Shown here: piece by piece, positions 21,988 through 34,700 of the stretch
Numbering within the stretch: the stretch's first letter is position 1
How the letters are laid out: the number at the start of each line of letters is the position of its first letter
NCBI GenBank assembly: GCA_001606155.1
Contig: LODT01000029.1
Coordinates: forward strand, 186,001-250,000
Source: Tieghemostelium lacteum
Lineage: Eukaryota > Evosea > Eumycetozoa > Dictyosteliales > Raperosteliaceae
Reading direction: 5' to 3'
Length of the DNA stretch: 64,000 nucleotides
Program-made: the position numbers and the translations under genes
The notes under the pieces: generated by a model
The model's database searches: none
The model's input: the letters and a program-made list of their open reading frames with translations, nothing else
Told to the model about the DNA's origin: nothing

Positions 21988-24900
21988 TTATTTATTTCGG
22001 TGTTGATAATCCCATACATCACTTAACTGTTTAATATAAAACTGTTTGTTGACATCCTTTCCAGTTGTTTTTACTCCTATACCAGCAGCCAGTTGTTTAA
22101 GCTCAGCAAGTGACATGTTTTGGTAATCTGGTTTTGGAGGTTTATTGTTATTGATGTTATTTGAAAAATTTTGAACAGTTGGAGTGGTTCTATTAGTATT
22201 ACTAGCACTAGGTTTATAGGTGGATACTATATTTGGGAGTTTTAAATTACCAATTGTGGTTGATTTAACCTTATTCAAACTAGTTTTTGTGCTGAAGGTA
22301 GAATTGTCTCTATTAACATTTGTAGAAGTAGTAGTAATGGCAGTAGGGCTTCTGGCAATAGATGAACTAGATGAAACAGTATTAACCTCATCTAGTTCAT
22401 TCTCTTTTCTAAAATCATCATTCATGGATGAAAATGAGTAATCAAAGTTATCTTTTGATGAATCTTGTGGATAGTTATCAAATTCATAATTAAATTCAAA
22501 ACTATCATTGTTATTATTATTACTATTATCATTACTGTTATTATTATCTAGTATACTTGTTGGACTGTTATTGATAGAGTTTTGATAATTTCTCGATGGA
22601 GATTTATCATTACTTCTAGTATGATGAGAATTTGGTGATCTTGATCTAGACCTGGATCTTGACGATCTATTTCTAAAATATCTTTCCCTTTCTCTTTCAT
22701 TTTCTCTTTCCCTTTCTCTTTCCATTTCTTTTTCTCTAACTTTTTCTCTTTCTTTTTCTAGACTAGCATGTTTACCTCTCTTTTTCTCTTTTCTGCCTTG
22801 TGAGGGTTGTTCCTCAATATCACTATCCGATTTATCCATAGTCTTTCTTTTTCCATTCAATGAAGAGCTAGCTGAAACTGTTGTAGGACTACTATTACTG
22901 TTATTATTATTATTATTGTTATTATTATTGGTCATTTGATAATGTGAAGAATTTAGACAAGATGGAAACTGTATATTTATATCACCAATGTTCATTATAT
23001 TTGAAATTACATTATTATTATTAGTTGGATTAAATATAATTATACCTCCACTGTTTAACAATAATGATTGATAATCTTGTTTCACTTTGTCATACTCTAG
23101 TTCTCTCTGAATCATAAGTTTACCCATAGTCTGATAAAATTCATTTTCAAGGAGTTTAATTTGGTTGACAATTCTATCTTTTTCCTTTATCATCTGATTA
23201 TTATATTCATTTGTTACTTTTGAAATACCATTAAAGAATTCTGTTATATTTGTATCTCCATTTTGATTTGTTATTCTACTGTTAATTGTTGTTGTAGTTG
23301 GAGATGGCGGGCTAGTTTTGTTGTTATTGATGTTGTTACTATTTACATTTGGTGGTGATGATATCTGTTCGTTTGGTTCCATATCTTGATCAATTGGTTC
23401 TGGTGATTTTGGCTTATCATGTATCGAACTGGTAGGTATTAAATATTCTTGAGGTGCCTGTGGTTGTGGAGATAATGGATGGGGAGGTTGTTGAGGAATT
23501 TGAGGAATTTGAGGAATTTGAGGAATTTGAGGTTGCGGAGGTTGAGGGAGTTGTTGAGGAGGTTGTTGAGTACCAAGATATACAGAATCTTTGTTATTTT
23601 CATCTCTGTATCTTGCAGTATCTAATAGATTTTTAGAAGGGAATTTTGAAGCTAATTTAGAACCACCAAATTTTGGGGTGGGTTGAAATCCAATATTGTC
23701 ATGATTTTGTTGATTCTCTAATTCTTGAGGTTTAGGAGGCGATATTTTTGAAGTTGAAATTGTTGGGAAAAGTACATTTGCAATAGCTGCATTTCTAGAT
23801 GAAATTGAAGGTGAATTGTTATTGGTATTGTTAACTGGCTTTGGAAACTTAAATCCAGCCAAATCAAGTGGTGTAGATGATATCTGAGATCCAGATGATG
23901 AAGATGAAAGTGTTGGTGGTTTTGTTGGAGAACGATGAGATCTATCTTGGTCATCTGTATCAAAGTCTCTATTAACTGAATCAGATGTAGATTTGGTTTG
24001 AGCAAGTGACATTGATATAGCCATTGCTAGATTAGTCTCATCATCAAATGTCTTTATATCACTTTCATCATATTTTGAACTATTTTTCTTTTTTGTCAAT
24101 AGTCCTGCTCCTGTAGTATTCGATGTGCTTTTGTGTCTGTAATCACTATCTTTATGATTAAAGAAACCAGATGTCAGTGAACCTGAACCATTTTCAATAG
24201 TTGAAGATTTCTTTTTACGACTAGAAGAACTGGTAACTGGTTTGGTTGTTATATGACTAGAATCCTCATCATCAACAATTAAAATTGGTTTAGATTGGTC
24301 TATATTCAATAGATCTTTTGTAGAGAGATGACTCTTTTTAGCACAAGACTTTATATGTTTAACTCTATTCTCTGGTAGATGTTTAAGTAGATTCTTTTTA
24401 CATACTGGACATGTTGGATTTTCTTGATTCTTTGTATCCATTTTAGTCTTTTTACATCTCCCTATATGCTCCTCTCTTTTGTTTTTTGATAGCTTTGTTA
24501 AATCTTTTGAGCATTTTGGACAAGATGAAGTAGTAACTGTTCTCTTGATACCAAATTCCTCGTCATCATTCTGTATCTGTTTTTGTTTATCTAAACAATC
24601 ATTGGTATGTGCTTCTCTATCCTAGTTTATTTACATGAGTTATTAATTAAACCCAACCAAGTCAATTGTACAGTTACTTACTTTAACAGACAATGATGAA
24701 TAATTTATATTACAAACTGCACATTTTGAAGGTCCTTTGTTTTGTTGTGAAACTGATTGTGAACTACTAACTACAACAGCAACATTACAAATCTCAGATA
24801 ACACAGGTGGAGGTGGAATAAAAGGTATCTGTTGTGACTGTTTATAATTATATAACTGTGATGTTGTAAATTGAGTTTGGTCATCTTTACTAGAACTACT

Positions 24901-25188
24901 ACTCTTAATCTCATCTGAATTCACATCCTCATTATTTTTCTGTTCAATCGATAACTTTAGTTTCCTTTCACTAGGCTCATTACTAGAAATAAAATCTTCA
25001 TCCTCTTCTAGTTGAATACCATTACTCCTATCTCTATCTAATGATGAAGGAGGTGTCAAAATCGTACCTATACCATCTTTACCATTTTTTACTATAGTAG
25101 ATTTCAATTGAGTAGATGGTTTCTGTGCTTGATCAAGATCATCAAAACTAATTACATTATTCTTTTTAGATGAAGATGAACTATCCAT
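21988..25188 (-). CDS. slx4: SLX4-like structure-specific endonuclease scaffold
   Basis: Exons 25188-24682 and 24621-21988 with a 60-nt phase-0 intron give 1046 residues. Three C2HC fingers with identical spacing (C-x2-C-x14-H-x3-C) lie at C156/C159/H174/C178, C203/C206/H221/C225 and C240/C243/H258/C262. The intron splits the first. They look like UBZ4/Rad18-type ubiquitin-binding fingers. A long disordered Q/N/S/P-rich middle includes IPQ repeats and an RS/RE-rich block. The last 45 residues (NMSLAELKQLAAGIGVKTTG, then IKQLSDVWDYQHR) match the SLX4 C-terminal domain that binds and activates the SLX1 nuclease. Role: nuclear scaffold for resolving branched DNA. The assignment rests on the end domains because the middle is not alignable. 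Confidence 0.72.
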
Positions 25189-25339
25189 TTTTATTTGGAT
25201 TTGTCATTTGAATAATTGAGACAGAAGATACACAAAACGAAATTAGAAAAAATGAGAAAATAGGCAATTTTTCCAGGAAATAAATAATGTACACAATAAA
25301 TAATTTTATTTATAATTTGAGGAATTAGTACCCGATTAG

Positions 25340-25586
25340 CTATTGAATTGAACAACCATCTCTTTTACCCCCACCATAGAAAGTCATTGTACTCCATGCT
25401 GATGATATATTTCCTTGTGATATCTCATTATTTGAATTTATATTAGTTTGTATTGAAGTTTTTTTCAATTCTTGATTATTAGAAGCTCCACCTAGGGAAT
25501 GAAAGGATTCTATTAAATAAATTATTAGAATATTAAATAGTTTTATTTATACTATATTTAAAATTTAACATACTTAGAATTGTCAT
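25340..25586 (-). CDS. hssA-like small protein, 54 residues, tiny first exon
   Basis: Exon 1 (25586-25574) is only 13 nt, MTIL plus one base. An 82-nt intron (GTATGT to CCCTAG) leads to exon 2 (25491-25340). The joined frame is exactly 55 codons. The product begins MTILSGASNN and ends STMTFYGGGKRDGCSIQ. Dictyostelid hssA-type mini-genes share the MTIL/MTLF opening, a minimal first exon and a glycine/cysteine-containing end, and many are developmentally regulated. This one is shorter and less glycine-rich than typical members, so membership is probable, not certain. It faces the methyltransferase gene across a 738-base shared upstream region. Confidence 0.6.
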
Positions 25587-26324
25587 ATTTAGATATTTAA
25601 TAAATCTATAATTTAAATTGGGTAATTGTTTAAACACAAAATTTAATAAATTTAAATTGTTGTTGATATTGATTAGAATTTATATCAATGCGAAATTGGT
25701 ATAGGCATCAACTAGAGCACACTCTTACCCACTAATTCTATAAATACTTTGAAATGGAATATACAATAAACATGAATATCTAATCACACATTTAAACCCA
25801 CACACTGATACATCTCTACCAATTGATGAAATCTATAAATACACAATACTATTATATTAGTTAAACTACCCATCTTTTAAATATATAGTTAAACATCTAA
25901 ACAAATACCAACCCCTACTTTATCCTAAACTAATGTCATTAGTGTTACTAGTAATTAATTGTTTTGATTGATAAATACACAATTCCTATTCTACTCTCTA
26001 TTCCATATTAATATATATCATGTCAACAAACACGACCATCAATTTCTTTTATAAAATTTATTAATTTTTAAACTAACAACAGCAAAAACATCATGTAGTT
26101 TCAGTGGGGTTAGGGTGTGTGATATAGAAAGTGTGTGAATTTAGTAAATTCTAAAAATAAATAAAAATCAAATAAAATTAACTATTTTCGGGTGGTAACA
26201 GAGATTATATTTTCAAAATCTTTTCTCATCTCATACCCCAAGCTCGACTTTTTTTTTTATGAATTTTTCAAATCAAAACTTGAATTGCATATTCTCAAAA
26301 TTATTTTTATAAACACACCCACAA
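25587..26324. other. Divergent upstream region
   Basis: This 738-base spacer separates the minus-strand hssA-like gene from the plus-strand methyltransferase gene, so it should contain both promoters. It is A/T rich with runs of CACACA and CCCACAC type. No open frame over about 40 codons or RNA gene stands out. Confidence 0.55.
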
Positions 26325-27202
26325 ATGAGTGACAATAACAATAACAATGACAGTGATTCAATGTTTGGTGATCTATTTTTAAACAAATCCTACATTAAAA
26401 AAACAATCAAATACTTTGATGTAGAGATAGTTGTTAATGTATTAAATTCAGCATCAAGTATATATTTTATAAACTAACTCCCAAACAACACATATTACAA
26501 CAACACACCACACACACACACACAAACACATTCACAATGGTCATGGTATTAACATAAAATGGTTATTATTGTAAAATAGCTGATTTTGATCTCACTGGAC
26601 AAGTTATATGGCCTGCTGCACAGGTTCTCACACAATATATGATACAAAAGAAGAATGAACACATTTATGCAGGTGCAACGAATGAACAATTAGAGACATT
26701 GGAGTTGGGTGCAGGTGCTGGTGTATGTGGTTTGTTTCTGAGTAGGTTAGGAAAGAATTGTGTACTTTCTGATAATAACGAAGTGGTTTTGGATTTACTT
26801 AGAATGAATGTAGAGGAATCCTGCCAGAGAGGGTATCCATGTAAAGAATTGAAAATTGATTGGGGAGATAACCAAGATATTCAACAGTGTCTCAATAGAT
26901 ATCCAAATGGATTTGATATTATATTTGGATCTGATATATGTTATTGGAAGACATCTATCATACCACTGTTTCAAACTGTATCAGCATTGTTATCTCATAA
27001 ATCAACTTCAACATTTTTGTTATGTTATCAGTCTAGGTCCACCCAAACCGACCAATATCTACTTGAGCAGGCTTCATTACACAATTTCACTTATGAATTT
27101 ATAGATATCAATTCTTTTGTGAATACTGAATATTTAACTTTTAAAGATCAAGATACCACTTTATCTATTATCTATCTAATTAAATTTTATAGGAAGCAAT
27201 AA
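26325..27202 (+). CDS. METTL21-type (family 16) protein methyltransferase
   Basis: Exons 26325-26457 and 26580-27202 with a 122-nt phase-1 intron encode 251 residues. The intron contains a short (CA)n microsatellite near 26510-26524. SAM-binding motif I is LELGAGAG at residues 85-92, preceded by GQVIWPAAQVL, a hallmark of the seven-beta-strand family 16 lysine methyltransferases (METTL21, METTL18, EEF1AKMT3). FGSDICYWKTSIIPLF corresponds to the motif that carries the substrate-binding D-x-x-Y-type region in this group. Likely a lysine methyltransferase of a chaperone or elongation factor; the exact substrate cannot be read from the sequence. Confidence 0.82.
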
Positions 27203-27492
27203 ATCAAAAATGTTCAAATTCTCATAATTACCCCACCTTCAATTTTCATACAATTTAATTGAACAGAATCCTTATTTTGTAGTATATCATTTCTTTTACA
27301 ATAGGAAATTTAGGAAATATATTAATAGACGCAATATTGTTAATGTTCAAAATAAAAATTAAAATTCTGGAATAGTTTCCACAGAGAAACAAACTGTCCA
27401 TTTTGCAATGCATCCCCAAAGTACTAAATTTTTAAAAAAAATAAATTTAATTTTTTAATTTGGTGTAATAGACGAACGAAAGAAGTGAAAAC

Positions 27493-28406
27493 ATGGGAAA
27501 ACATTGTCAACTTGTTATGGGTCCAGCAGGTAGTGGAAAAGTATTGTTTAATCACTTACATAAGATAACAATATCAATATTAACTATATATATACAATAA
27601 TCTAGTCAACTTATTGTGATGTAATGAGAAAGTATTGTGAAGAGGTTAAAAGAGTTGTGCATGTTATAAATTTAGACCCAGCAGCAGAGGTATTTCAATA
27701 CCCAGTATCAATTGATATAAAAAATCTAGTTACAGTAGATGAGGTTATGGATGAACTTAAATATGGACCTAATGGAGGTCTAGTATACGCAATGGAATAT
27801 CTAGTAGAAAACATGGATTGGTTAGTAGATGAACTAGGTGACTATGAAGATGATTATCTCATTATAGATTGCCCAGGTCAAATTGAATTGTATAGTCATA
27901 TACCAGTAATGAAAAATCTAGTTACACAATTAGAACAACTCGGATACCGAGTTTGTTCTGTTTTCTTACTAGACAGTCAATTCATATTGGACAATTGTAA
28001 ATTTATCTCAGGTGCACTAATGTGTCTCTCTGCAATGATTCGTCTAGAAGTACCACATGTAAATGTATTAACAAAAATAGATGTTCTCAAAAAAACGGGG
28101 TCATTTAAAGATATAGAAAAATTTTTAGATTTAGAGGTTCAGACCTTAGTAGATGACCTAAATCAAGAGACTGATAATCGTTTTCATAGATTAAATTCAG
28201 CAATTGGATCACTATTAGAGGACTATAATCTAGTTGGATTCCTACCATTAGATATTACAGATCAGGAATCTCTAAATATACTCTTACAACACATTGACAA
28301 TTCAATTCAATACGGTGAAGATTTAGAACCTCAAGAAAATAAAGATGATCATTTAAATGATGAAGATCATGATGAGGATACACATGATCACGATCATGAT
28401 TATTAA
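27493..28406 (+). CDS. gpn3: GPN-loop GTPase 3
   Basis: Exons 27493-27540 and 27606-28406 with a 65-nt phase-0 intron encode 282 residues. The intron cuts the P-loop between K and S (GPAGSGK / STYC). Other marks are NLDPAAEVFQYPV (G2 region), the family-defining GPN in YGPNGGLV, DCPGQIELYSHIPVM (G3) and TKID (G4). The sequence tracks human GPN3 almost end to end, including VLLVDSQF-like FLLDSQF and the closing QHIDNSIQYGEDLE. A His/Asp/Glu-rich tail follows. GPN3 works with GPN1 in assembly and nuclear import of RNA polymerase II. The short spacer to the convergent PA28 gene suggests closely packed 3' ends. Confidence 0.93.
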
Positions 28407-28574
28407 AATAAATGAATATATTATATAAATATTAGAAAAAAAAAAAAAAGAGGGTTGAAACCCCTCATTATCGTTTAATACTAGTATTTTTGTTGGGTGT
28501 GGTAGTGAGTATATATATTAACATTTGGTATTGGTTTAGTAGTTGTGTTGTGAAATTGTAAAGGTTGATATCTT

Positions 28575-29556
28575 TTAAAATAATGAACTTTGGTGAGAAT
28601 TTCTTGGTGCTTCAAGTTTTTGGAAGTTTTTAATAATCAATGAATAACTAGTTGCATAGTTATTAGCTAAATCAAAATAGGCAAAGTGTGATCTCATTGA
28701 TTCTTTTTCGTCTAATTGTAATACACTGGTATATTCAACAACATTCATTCGACATTTTAGTATATATTATAAGGAAGGAAGAGGAAATGTTAGTTTATGA
28801 TTATAATACAGATATGATATGTTGATGTAATAGAGGGGTTGGGTACATACGCATATTTATAGGCATCAATATTTTTATGTTTTAAAGCTTTTTTAACAGC
28901 TTCAGCTCTGGTAAGATAATAGTGTTCAGATTGCTCTAATAGACCAGAATAGAGGTCTTCTAATTTGGAAAGTTGTCCAATGACATCCTCTTGAATATCA
29001 ACTCCAAAATTATTACCATCTTCAATTTTTGGTACATTTAATGATAACCAAGCTCTAATAACAGAGAAGGTATCAATAATCTCAATATAATGATGTTGAA
29101 GTTTTTTATGAGATTCTACAATACTCTATAATGAATGATTGTGGAGAAGAACACAAATGTTAATATGTTATATAGTATTGAGATTGAATAGGCTTTTACT
29201 AGAATACATACTGTATTTACATTAACTAAATCATCTATAGCTATATTATCAACTGCATTTCCTTCTAATTTTCTTTTTTTTAAATGGGTGTCTTGAGAGA
29301 CTTCTGGTGTTATATTATTAATTTTATTTTCCTGTAAAATGTGTTTATATGATTGTTTTGGTAAAGTAACATGTGTCAGTTCTATATAGACATTAACAAC
29401 TACTGTATCAATAAAACTTACACTTAGTTTTTGAAATTCAGCAATCTTTTTAGGAATTGTATACTTTAGATGATAAATTGCTTTTTCTAATAGATCATTT
29501 TTATATTGTAATACTCTGTCGTCAAATTTCATCTCGTTAGTTTTTTCATTGGACAT
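28575..29556 (-). CDS. psmE3: Proteasome activator PA28/REG subunit
   Basis: Four exons, 29556-29422, 29331-29212, 29125-28851 and 28725-28575, encode 226 residues. The activation-loop region reads KIEDGNNFGVDIQEDVIGQL, the signature of PA28 activators. The C-terminal part (LDEKES..., YSLIIKNFQKLEAPRNS) matches the helix that caps the 20S core. The N-terminal helix includes IPKKIAEFQKL, and a basic KKRKLEG in the linker is a possible nuclear signal, as in PA28 gamma. Heptamers of this protein open the 20S proteasome without ATP. The last acceptor is an AG at 28727-28726 inside ATACCAG. No earlier AG exists after the donor, so the intron is longer than it first looks (125 nt). Confidence 0.88.
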
Positions 29557-29899
29557 TTTTTTAATTTGATGGATGTGCGTTTTGCGAGGGAAAATTTAAA
29601 AATGAATTGAAAAAAATAAAAATATTCTAACAAAATGCATTTTCATTCACGAAGTTTTCTCAATATTGGTGACTTAGAAATCCACTTCACTGGTTTTTAT
29701 AGAATTCAAGTTTTCAAGTTTTGATTAAATTAAAACTTTTGACAATAAATATTTTAAAAATAATCTGACAGTTTAGTGAATAAAAGAATTTGAGCATACT
29801 CTATACATAAGAGGTAAGATATGGTTGTAAAGGTTATATATATATTAAAATATTTTGATTGATTTAATTTTATTTTAAATATAAAAAAAATAAATTAAA
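29557..29899. other. Intergenic spacer
   Basis: A 343-base A/T-rich spacer upstream of the PA28 gene and downstream of the poly-N/Q gene, both on the minus strand. It holds several poly-A/T tracts and no gene-like signal. Confidence 0.6.
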
Positions 29900-31135
29900 T
29901 TAATCGGTAGTGGTTGGGATAGGTTCAGCTTGAGTATTGGTGGTAGTTGTTGTAACAGCATTCATCTGGTTAATTTGATGTTGTTGTTGTTGTTGTTGTG
30001 GTTGTTGATTCGTATTAGAAATACTATTTATTAAATTGGCATTATTATTATTATTTGAATTGGAATTAGTAGAGGTTGAAGTAGAGGTAGTGTTACCATG
30101 TGATATCAGATTTTCAGAGAATTCAATTTCATCAATCCATTTACCAATTCTATCAGGTGTCCAGTATTTTGGAGACCAAACATAATTCTCTTCAGAGAGT
30201 TCCGATTCAGTATACCAAACACCATTTTTTAGAATAGCACTACTTCCAGGGAATGGATTATTTAGACTATTCTGACTGGTACTTTGACTGGATTGAATTG
30301 AGTTTTCTTTTACTATATTTGACTGTTGTTGTTGAGAATTCATTGCAGTTTTATCAATAGAATTCTTTCTTGTATCTAAAGAACTATTATTAATATTATT
30401 ATTTGAGGTATTTAATTTAGTTGTTTCACTGGTATTTATACATGGTGTAACTGATTGAACAGTTTTATTATTATTTATAGAAGAAGAAGTTTGTTGATTA
30501 TTATTTGGTGAATTTAAAGTTTGATTACTATTCAATTGAAGATTTTTACTATGTCGGTTGGTTTGTTGTTCTAAACCAGAAGTATTATTATTAATGTTTA
30601 CAGCAGTGTTATTTAGTTGTGGTGAACTATTACCCAAAGGTGTTTGATTTCCTAGAGTATTAGATTGTGTTTTACTATTATTATTTTGACTAGTACTATT
30701 AATATTAGTCTGTGAGTTGGATTTTGTTAGAGAGGTTTGTTGTTGTTGTTGTTGTTGTATATTAGAATTTTGATTTACAGAGTTTCTCCTCTCTTGGTTA
30801 CTACTTTGTGAAATATTATTAATATTTTGTGCAGTGGGTGGTGATGATGAGGTTGCAGTTATATTTTGTTGCGCTGTCAACGGAGGAGAATTTGAACCTC
30901 CAGTAGTAGTAGTAGTTGTCTGATTCTGATTGCTAATATTCAATGTATTCAAATGTATCTTACCACTCGATTGCTGACTATTATTATTTATATTGTTACT
31001 ACTATTATTGTTTACTTTGGATCCAGAATTAGAATGGTTTTGTTTTGTTTTAATAACATCTTTGGAATTAAAATTGTTACCATTATTATTACTATTATTA
31101 TTAGATTTCTTTGAGGAAGAGATTCCACAACCCAT
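29900..31135 (-). CDS. Probably N-myristoylated poly-N/Q protein
   Basis: Single-exon gene of 411 codons. The start [10 protein letters not shown] fits N-myristoylation at Gly2 with palmitoylation at Cys3, so membrane attachment is likely. Most of the protein is low-complexity Asn, Gln, Ser and Thr. One segment, about residues 295-345, is not low complexity: [18 protein letters not shown] followed by [20 protein letters not shown]. It is rich in Trp and Tyr and is presumably the conserved functional part, perhaps a peptide that docks onto another protein. I do not recognise a family. No introns are needed. Upstream lies an A/T-rich region with long homopolymers. Confidence 0.75.
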   Translation of the reverse strand: MGCGISSSKKSNNNSNNNGNNFNSKDVIKTKQNHSNSGSKVNNNSSNNINNNSQQSSGKIHLNTLNISNQNQTTTTTTGGSNSPPLTAQQNITATSSSPPTAQNINNISQSSNQERRNSVNQNSNIQQQQQQQTSLTKSNSQTNINSTSQNNNSKTQSNTLGNQTPLGNSSPQLNNTAVNINNNTSGLEQQTNRHSKNLQLNSNQTLNSPNNNQQTSSSINNNKTVQSVTPCINTSETTKLNTSNNNINNSSLDTRKNSIDKTAMNSQQQQSNIVKENSIQSSQSTSQNSLNNPFPGSSAILKNGVWYTESELSEENYVWSPKYWTPDRIGKWIDEIEFSENLISHGNTTSTSTSTNSNSNNNNNANLINSISNTNQQPQQQQQQHQINQMNAVTTTTTNTQAEPIPTTTD

Positions 31136-31746
31136 ATTGTTGTTATTGTTATAGTTGTTGTTTTTCTTCTATATTAGGTATAAATTACAAATATTTGTAT
31201 CTATTTCCACAGGCCTGTTTAGGTGGCACTCTCTTTAATGGTGGTATAAATAATATGTGTGGTGACTATTAATTTCAAATTAGTTATAAAAGCTTTATGT
31301 AAGCAATATAAAAAAAAAAAAAATAGATAAAATTTTTTTTTTTTTTGTGTTTTTTAGATAGATTGATAGAGGGTTGACTTATTATAAAATATATTCATTA
31401 ATTTATATACATATACACAAAATAAATAATTTGTTTTTATCAACTCTATGAACAATATCTACTAATCAATTATTAAACTTATAGAAAAAAAAAAAAAAAA
31501 TTTTTTAATAATTTAACGCTTTTTTTTTTTTTTTAATAATTTTACATCATTTTGTTACTTTAAAACACCCTTTTTAAGAGTTAGATAGTTGATCACTTTT
31601 AGATAAACAGTAAAAATTATTTAGAAAAAATAAATGTTATATTGCTTTTCATCAATACCAATCAATGAACTGTACAAAATAGGGAAACATCAAAAATAGT
31701 GATTAGATTTTTTTTTTTTATATATATATTTTGGATATTATTTATT
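31136..31746. other. Homopolymer-rich spacer
   Basis: This 611-base spacer between two minus-strand genes holds unusually long A and T runs, including about 16 A near 31484-31499 followed by T runs near 31500 and 31520. A C/G-containing patch at 31210-31260 may be 5' leader of the poly-N/Q gene. No open frame is supported. Confidence 0.6.
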
Positions 31747-34700
31747 TTATTTATTATCTTCATCACCACTATTACTATTGGAAAGATTAAGCTTTCTGTT
31801 GGTGAGGAAATTTGAAATTCTATTTGTTGGGTTAGAAATTGGAGTGTTGTGGTGTGTAGTATGTGGTGGTTGAACTTTGGACGTTGGTTCAATTTTGTTG
31901 CCCCACAAAGAAGGTGACCCAGGTTGAGGTAATTGTTGAGGTGAATGACTGTTTCTGTTGAAGGTTGGTTGAGCACCACCTCCACTTGGTGATGTTGGTA
32001 TAAATTGATTTTGAGTGTTAATTGGACTTTGACCTAATAGCATGGATTGAGGACGTGGTTTGAAATTAACACTAGTGGATTTTGTGAATTTAAATGTACC
32101 TTGTTGAGGAAGATGTTCAACAGCTTGGTATATCAACTCTGGTGGAGTCTGTTCAAAGAGTGAGTTATAGAATTGGAAGTTTGGTACCTCCTTTTTGAAT
32201 GATTCTGAAATATCTTGAATGAGTTTCTTTCTGCTAAGGAATTGGTTAGAGAGTTTAGTTGTATTCTCACCAGTGATGTTTAATAGGCCTTGTGAGAGGT
32301 TTTGTGCAGTACTTTTTACAAGGTTTGCTAGAATATGTTTACTGACAATTACATCATCAATAACAGGTCCACATTTCATTTTTGCAACGGTATTTGGTGA
32401 ATTCATTTTCTTCACAGTCTTTACACGATATAATTGGGAAGAGGCTGATATAGGCGATATTACAATTTGAATGCTATTTGGCAGTTGGTCAAGTAAATGT
32501 TTTTCATAGTGTTCAATTAAACCTTGGTACCATACAATGGCTACGCTGGATTTAGAGAGTAGTTTCTTTTTGTGTTCTTGTTGTGGTTGTGTTGGTTGAT
32601 TGGGTATTAAAGTGGAGACATGGAATATCATCTCCTTATTGTGATTACTATAGTATGGTGCGACTTTACCGTGAGTGAAATGCTTTTTATCCATTTCCCC
32701 ATTGAATCCTGAATGAGTAGCCAAAGGTACTCCCCATCCAAGACCTGATATAAAGTCACTGTAATCTGTGGTGGTGTCTAATGTTACATTATTGAGGTAA
32801 TCATCTTCAGTTTGATCAGCTGATTTAATAAAGAGAACTGGTACTTTAGTTTGTGTTCTTTCACTTACTGCATCTAACATTTGTAAGGATTGGTAGAATG
32901 CAATGGAGTTGTCTAAAGGTAGGAGTTTACATTGGCTGTAGTGATTAATGAATCCTAGTTGGCTTAGTAAGATTCTAGCTTGTTGTAGTTTACAATCACC
33001 TTGGTAACAGTTCTTTAGGGTTGGTGGTGTGATGGTAATATTACCTGATAAGGAATAGTTTAGAGATTCCAAAAGATCCAATTCGATTTTGATTTGGTTT
33101 TTAAAGAGTTGTGAAAAACTCTCATCTTGATGTTTGGTTATATACTGTAAGAGATCTTGAGTGTCCTCGGTATTCTCACTGTATAAACTCTTAAATGGGC
33201 CATTTCCAGCACCATTCTGTACACTTGGTAGCAATGATACATTTGCTCCAGTTGATAGTGGTTGATCAGGAATGGAAGTTTCATTATCATCTCCACCTCC
33301 TCCATCTGATAATATCTCATCTTGAAGTTTATCATCTTTGTTCTCTTTTACTTTGAATGGAGTGTAAGCCAACTGAGTGTTAACAATAGATTTACCAGAC
33401 ATATCACGAACAATCAATGTACAATAGTTTGGTTGTCCAGGTGAGAATGTAGGTTGATCAATGACAGTCAGAATGATACTATCATCAATAGTATAGAATC
33501 TAACACATTGTTCTGCTTGGAATTGTGCATCTTGTACTTGTTTTAAAGCTCTATCTTTAATCTGTTGAATTAGATCTGATTCTGTGAGTTTTGAGCTGGT
33601 ATCTGTACTGGAGAAATGATGTGGATTTGGATAGTAACATATACGATTTAAAATAGTTTTCAATGAACATTGAGCTATATCTCTAATTCTTTGTGGTACT
33701 GATAGGTTAAAGTATCTCTTGGCTATAACGGTTGCTGCAGTGGTATCTTTAGACTCTTTACTTTCTTTTGATTCTTTGGAATCTTTAGATTCCTTTGCAG
33801 GTGTGCCTTGTACCTTTGGTGAAGATGTACCACCTGAAGCACTAGATGACAATGAGATATTAGATGATGACTCTTCATTTGGATTCTTTCCGCCAAGTGC
33901 AACAGTTAGTGCATTGAATAGCATATAGAGTGTAGATGTATCTACCAAATAGTTTCCTTCAAAGATCCATGGTGAAACTACTACCCAATCTGATATAGTC
34001 TGAATAGCCAAACAAATCAATTCCTCAGTATCTGCAGACATGGAAAGTTCACGACATTTAAATACAATGAATTTACATAGTTTTCTAACGATATTATTAG
34101 CAATCTCTTGAAAATATGGAATTTCTTTACTGTAGTTACTGAGTTCAGATAACAATGCAAAAGAGTGACTTACAACCTCAGCAGGCCATTGATTGGAGAA
34201 TGATGATGATTTCTTCAAGATTGTATTCACAGCAGCCTGTATGAAGCAAGTTGTTGCATTTCTACCATCTGGTAGTTTGCTTACATGTTGATGTTGATAT
34301 TCTAACTGGTAGATCATGACATACCATATAAGTGTTGGTAGATTGTTACTGGAGGTCTCTGTATTCAGTGCACTTAAGATCAAGTGTCCAAGATGAGGTT
34401 TAACATCTGCAAATGTATTGATTTCAGTAGGTACTGTGATATCATATTGTTTAGATGTTATGATATCATTTGGTAGAATAGGGTAAGGATCCATATGTCT
34501 ACCAGGGAAGAAATTAACAAATTGAACAGATTCATATCTATTAGGTAGAGATAGAATAGATCCAAGGATTTTAATAGCACTCTTTCTAAGGTACTCAGAT
34601 TGAGATCCTGGAATGATAGTTAAGATCTTTCCTAGAGCACGTAGATACGATGGAATGAGTATTCTAGATCCAGGTAACTCTGAGGTGAATATATTCTGAG

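Noticed and set aside
28441-28480. Short GGGTTGAAACCCC element between GPN3 and PA28, considered as a tRNA or terminator stem
   Set aside because: No cloverleaf or further stem; a 4-base arm only.
31480-31535. A16 followed by T runs, considered as a terminator-like hairpin
   Set aside because: Homopolymers of this kind are common in this genome's spacers and give no specific structure.
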